From positions 182,709 through 215,456 of the forward strand of contig BMAT01012499.1 of assembly GCA_019649035.1 (NCBI GenBank): a DNA stretch of 32,748 nt, read 5' to 3'. Source of the stretch: Elysia marginata (lineage: Eukaryota > Mollusca > Gastropoda > Plakobranchidae). Shown one piece after another: positions 29,804 to 32,748 of this stretch (within the stretch, counting starts at the first letter, position 1; each line of letters opens with the position of its first letter). A program made the position numbers and the translations under genes. Below the pieces are notes generated by a model. The model saw only the letters and a program-made list of their open reading frames with translations. It made no database searches and had not been told where the DNA came from.

Positions 29804-32717
29804 ACAAATGTTAGTCAAGTTTTATCCTCCGTTAGCAAATATATTTATCTTCATAATTGCCCATCACAGTAACTCGATTTTTTATAGGAATGTTAAAAAA
29901 ACTGTTAGTTAATTGATGCATCAAATTTTCATTTTTCTTTTTTTTTCTTTTCAGTTTTTAAAATATAGGATACATTAGAACTCAAAAGCTTTCTTTTATT
30001 GTTAGTCCGGCGAAACGGAAATCCCATGATCAAGAAACCTATAGTAAGCATTAACATTAGACGTCTACTGCATCAGCGGTATACATGTACTTAGAACAGG
30101 GTACCTTACATTAAAAACAACAAAATTGTTACAGAACTCAAGTTTCCAGTCCAAACGTGGTGTTTTTGCTTAAAAGAAATCCAGAAATGAGACGAACAAC
30201 GCCATAAAATTAGTTGTAACATCAGTTATTATGTTTTGATGCGGCAACAGAAAAAGATTTGAAGTTACACACATCTGGAGAGTTTCTAGCACATTAAAAA
30301 TAAACCAGACGGACAAAAAACAACCAGTTGGTTGGCATAATTTATTTAAGAAGGAGGAGTAGAGTTAATTTTTTTTGTTTGTTTCGTTCCTCTTGGTTCA
30401 TATCTAATTGCACAAATAGGCCTACATCATGGTGTTTTATTGTTTATTGTTTCATGTTACCTTGGAAAATTGTTTGCTGAAAATACGGTAGAATTAAAAA
30501 ATACGAGACAGTCTATACTTCAAGACGAAAATTGTGTGAAATTTCCAGAGAGTCATAAAGAGCATTATATAAATAATATTTTAAGCTGCTCATGTTGAAT
30601 ATTTCTGTATGCACTTGCCAACGTTATGCAAACCAAAATACTAATTTAAAAAAAAGAACATTGCGAAGCATCATGTGTCTAACGATGCGATGAGTATCCA
30701 GAAACAGGCTTCGTAAAACTAAGAAATATGGACTCAAACATTGAATTTGAAGTAGAGTACCGTAGGCCTACGTCATGATCTATCTTTCATGTGGCTCTGT
30801 TAAAAGAGAACTGTAGTGTAGCGCAAGTTATGCAAAAAGCCAATGAAAACTCAGAAACAGTCTTTTTATAATGATTATATAGGCCTATTGCTTGATATGG
30901 CATAGATTACTACTTATCTAACTCTAAGGACTAATAATCTCCATTTTATAAGCGAAAGAATGAGACACACTGTAATGGGGTTGTTCCATGAACTTCAGAA
31001 AATTCTTTAAGAGTAGTTCCCCTTGGACAATGGTGAATTTTAAGGCTTAGATTCAGCACTACAGTTACTTGAATAAACTCCCTCGCCCACAGAAGAGTTC
31101 CCTGGTGAGCCCACCTTTTGAATTTCACACACAAGATAGTTTAGTCTTGAAACAGCCCCATAGCTAAGCCTGCGTTAACTTGTTATCTTGTCGACCTCAA
31201 AAGCACCACGACATGACTGTTCCCGGACAGCCTTGTAGCAGGTTTAAAACATAAGAACCATTAATAGTGATCGAGGTAGGTCACTTCAGTCTCAGACCTG
31301 TATACATTCACTTGTTTCAAACATGTGACAATTGCAATTGTCTCGGGACAGATCTGTCGTAGTGTAGTTGAGGCCTTAACTAAACAATGGGAGTTAACTC
31401 TTGAGGTCAATTGGGAAACATTACTAGCTTTTTTTTATTTCCCTTATAGCACCTACAGAGGCTTTGATTTCATTTTTAATAATGTACCTTGCTACTCATA
31501 CTCGTAGGCTATACTTGGTGTTAGAAAAAACTCAGGGCGTGTTTTTAATCGTCTCAAGCGTATTCTTTGCCTGCCCTTAGGCTATATTTTGTAATTTTTG
31601 CACTTTTTAAAAACATTTATTGACAATGCACGAAGAGGTGTGCCATTTTCGATGGTTTTTAAGTCTTACTTTAAGTATCAGGTATGATTATTGAAAATTT
31701 CATTAAATCATTCAGTCAATCATCATCTTCAGACTCTTTGGGGCAGGTCTTCAAAATGGTAGATTAACAAATAAAAAATACTTTGTGAGCCTATTCATTT
31801 AAAGTTTTAGCTTTACAGGAAAAGAAATAAACTAATAATACTTTTCATTCTCTAATATAAGGCCATAGCGACGCATAATTTTTTTAAAAGTCCTGTGCTT
31901 GAGAAGAACCAGTAGACTTTGTTTCCCTTAACATGGAGAATGAGTCGGGTGTCTCAACTGACATAACCCGAGGCATTGATATTTTGAAGAAAGCCTTTTT
32001 TATCTTCAGAGCCACACATTAGCGTTTTGCCCATGAGGCGGTTCCATGGGCTTAAAAAAATCAAGGTTTTCTTCATTATCATATATAAGTGTCATCTTTT
32101 TTTTTTTTAATAAAGTTGATTTGATATGGGAATGACAAAACTTTCTAATTTGAGCAACGGCATTACATTTCACTCCCTTTTGCCCATTTCATACCTCTAT
32201 CAGTCTGCCTCTCATGGCCCCTGCCTCTCATGCCCTCTGCCTCTTATGCCCTCGGCCTCTTATGCCCTCAACCCTCCCCTCTAACTTTGTTGCACAGAGA
32301 TTTGTGAAAAAAAATCGCACAGCTGTACTATTGAAGCTTTCTTGTTAAAATGTTCGTGACAGTTCTGATTGAATCCTCAACTTCACATGATGTTTCGAAA
32401 AACATAGAATTTTACTCTTCAACCATGCACAGACTCAAGGCTTAAAAGCGACGTGAAATTAAAATGGTTCAACAAAAATTAAATTATCACTGTAAATAGC
32501 TGTCACCGCGATGTTCCCCATCAAAATATCCCAAAGTTTGCACCAAAAAATCATAAAATTGCTCCCGAAAATTGCAAAATTTGCCCCGGTTATACATTTA
32601 GAAAAAAAAATTTGTTAAAAAAATTCAAAGGAATATCTTAAAATCATACCGGGGGATTGACGTTTACTTTCAGTACATTGAACTTGTGACAAACCAAAAG
32701 CGGTGGATAAATAAAGT
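29804..32717. other. Largely featureless AT-rich sequence
   Basis: No gene is recognised. The only clear structure is a 16-bp tandem repeat at 32205-32268, listed separately. Confidence 0.45.
32205..32268. repeat. 16-bp tandem repeat, four copies
   Basis: The unit ctgcctctcatgccct is repeated four times with one or two changes per copy. Confidence 0.9.
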
Positions 32718-32748
32718 GAGAAAGAGAGAGAGGGAGAGAGAGAGAGAG
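32718..32748. repeat. (GA)n microsatellite, cut by the window end
   Basis: A GA tract with interruptions (gagaaagagagagagggaga) runs to the last base. Confidence 0.95.

Overview
This window is nuclear DNA from an animal. It is strongly AT-rich by eye, with spliced genes, long introns, tRNA-derived SINEs, LINE and mariner relics, microsatellites and a 4-base N gap (13048-13051). Several repeat features, such as a SINE tail of the GACGTTAAA...CAAACAACCAA type, a (ATCA)n-tailed SINE and CR1/L2-like 3' ends, together with a cysteine-rich Ly6-type surface protein, suggest a marine invertebrate. A mollusc is most likely. That placement is inference, not proof. Nearly all open reading frames of 60-100 codons here are chance frames.

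Two spliced genes can be supported. Gene A (+ strand) is the 3' end of a single-pass membrane protein. Its three exons at 393-564, 4612-4774 and 5411-5537 join with matching splice phases. They encode a glycosylatable ectodomain end, one transmembrane helix and a short cytoplasmic tail. The first intron holds a CR1/L2-like LINE 3' end (1426-2039) and an 819-bp terminal-inverted-repeat DNA transposon (3543-4361). Gene B (- strand) is a complete three-exon Ly6/uPAR three-finger protein: signal peptide 19649-19577, first half of the domain 18652-18486, second half plus C-terminal hydrophobic tail 16736-16488. A possible first exon of a third gene (- strand, secreted or membrane) lies at 14627-14549, but no partner exon was found.

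The most unusual structure is inside gene B. Directly downstream of exon 2, in sense orientation, the last 12 codons of that exon plus the start of the following intron have been copied about five times in tandem (about 17845-18485). Most copies keep the coding frame and the splice donor. Two of them also have an acceptor at a position that gives an in-frame 51-nt or 57-nt mini-exon.

The rest is repeat-rich intergenic or intronic sequence. It holds a mariner transposase relic (7700-8460), four TA-flanked terminal-inverted-repeat elements, six tRNA-derived SINE copies of at least four types (two with clear target-site duplications), and a decayed reverse transcriptase (20530-22380). It also holds a 160-bp foldback (15003-15171), a diverged duplicated block (about 23265-23965 versus 24850-25245), a 37-bp minisatellite (28140-28505) and several (CT)n/(GA)n tracts. 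Long stretches (8570-13560, 29804-32720 and others noted below) show nothing I can support.
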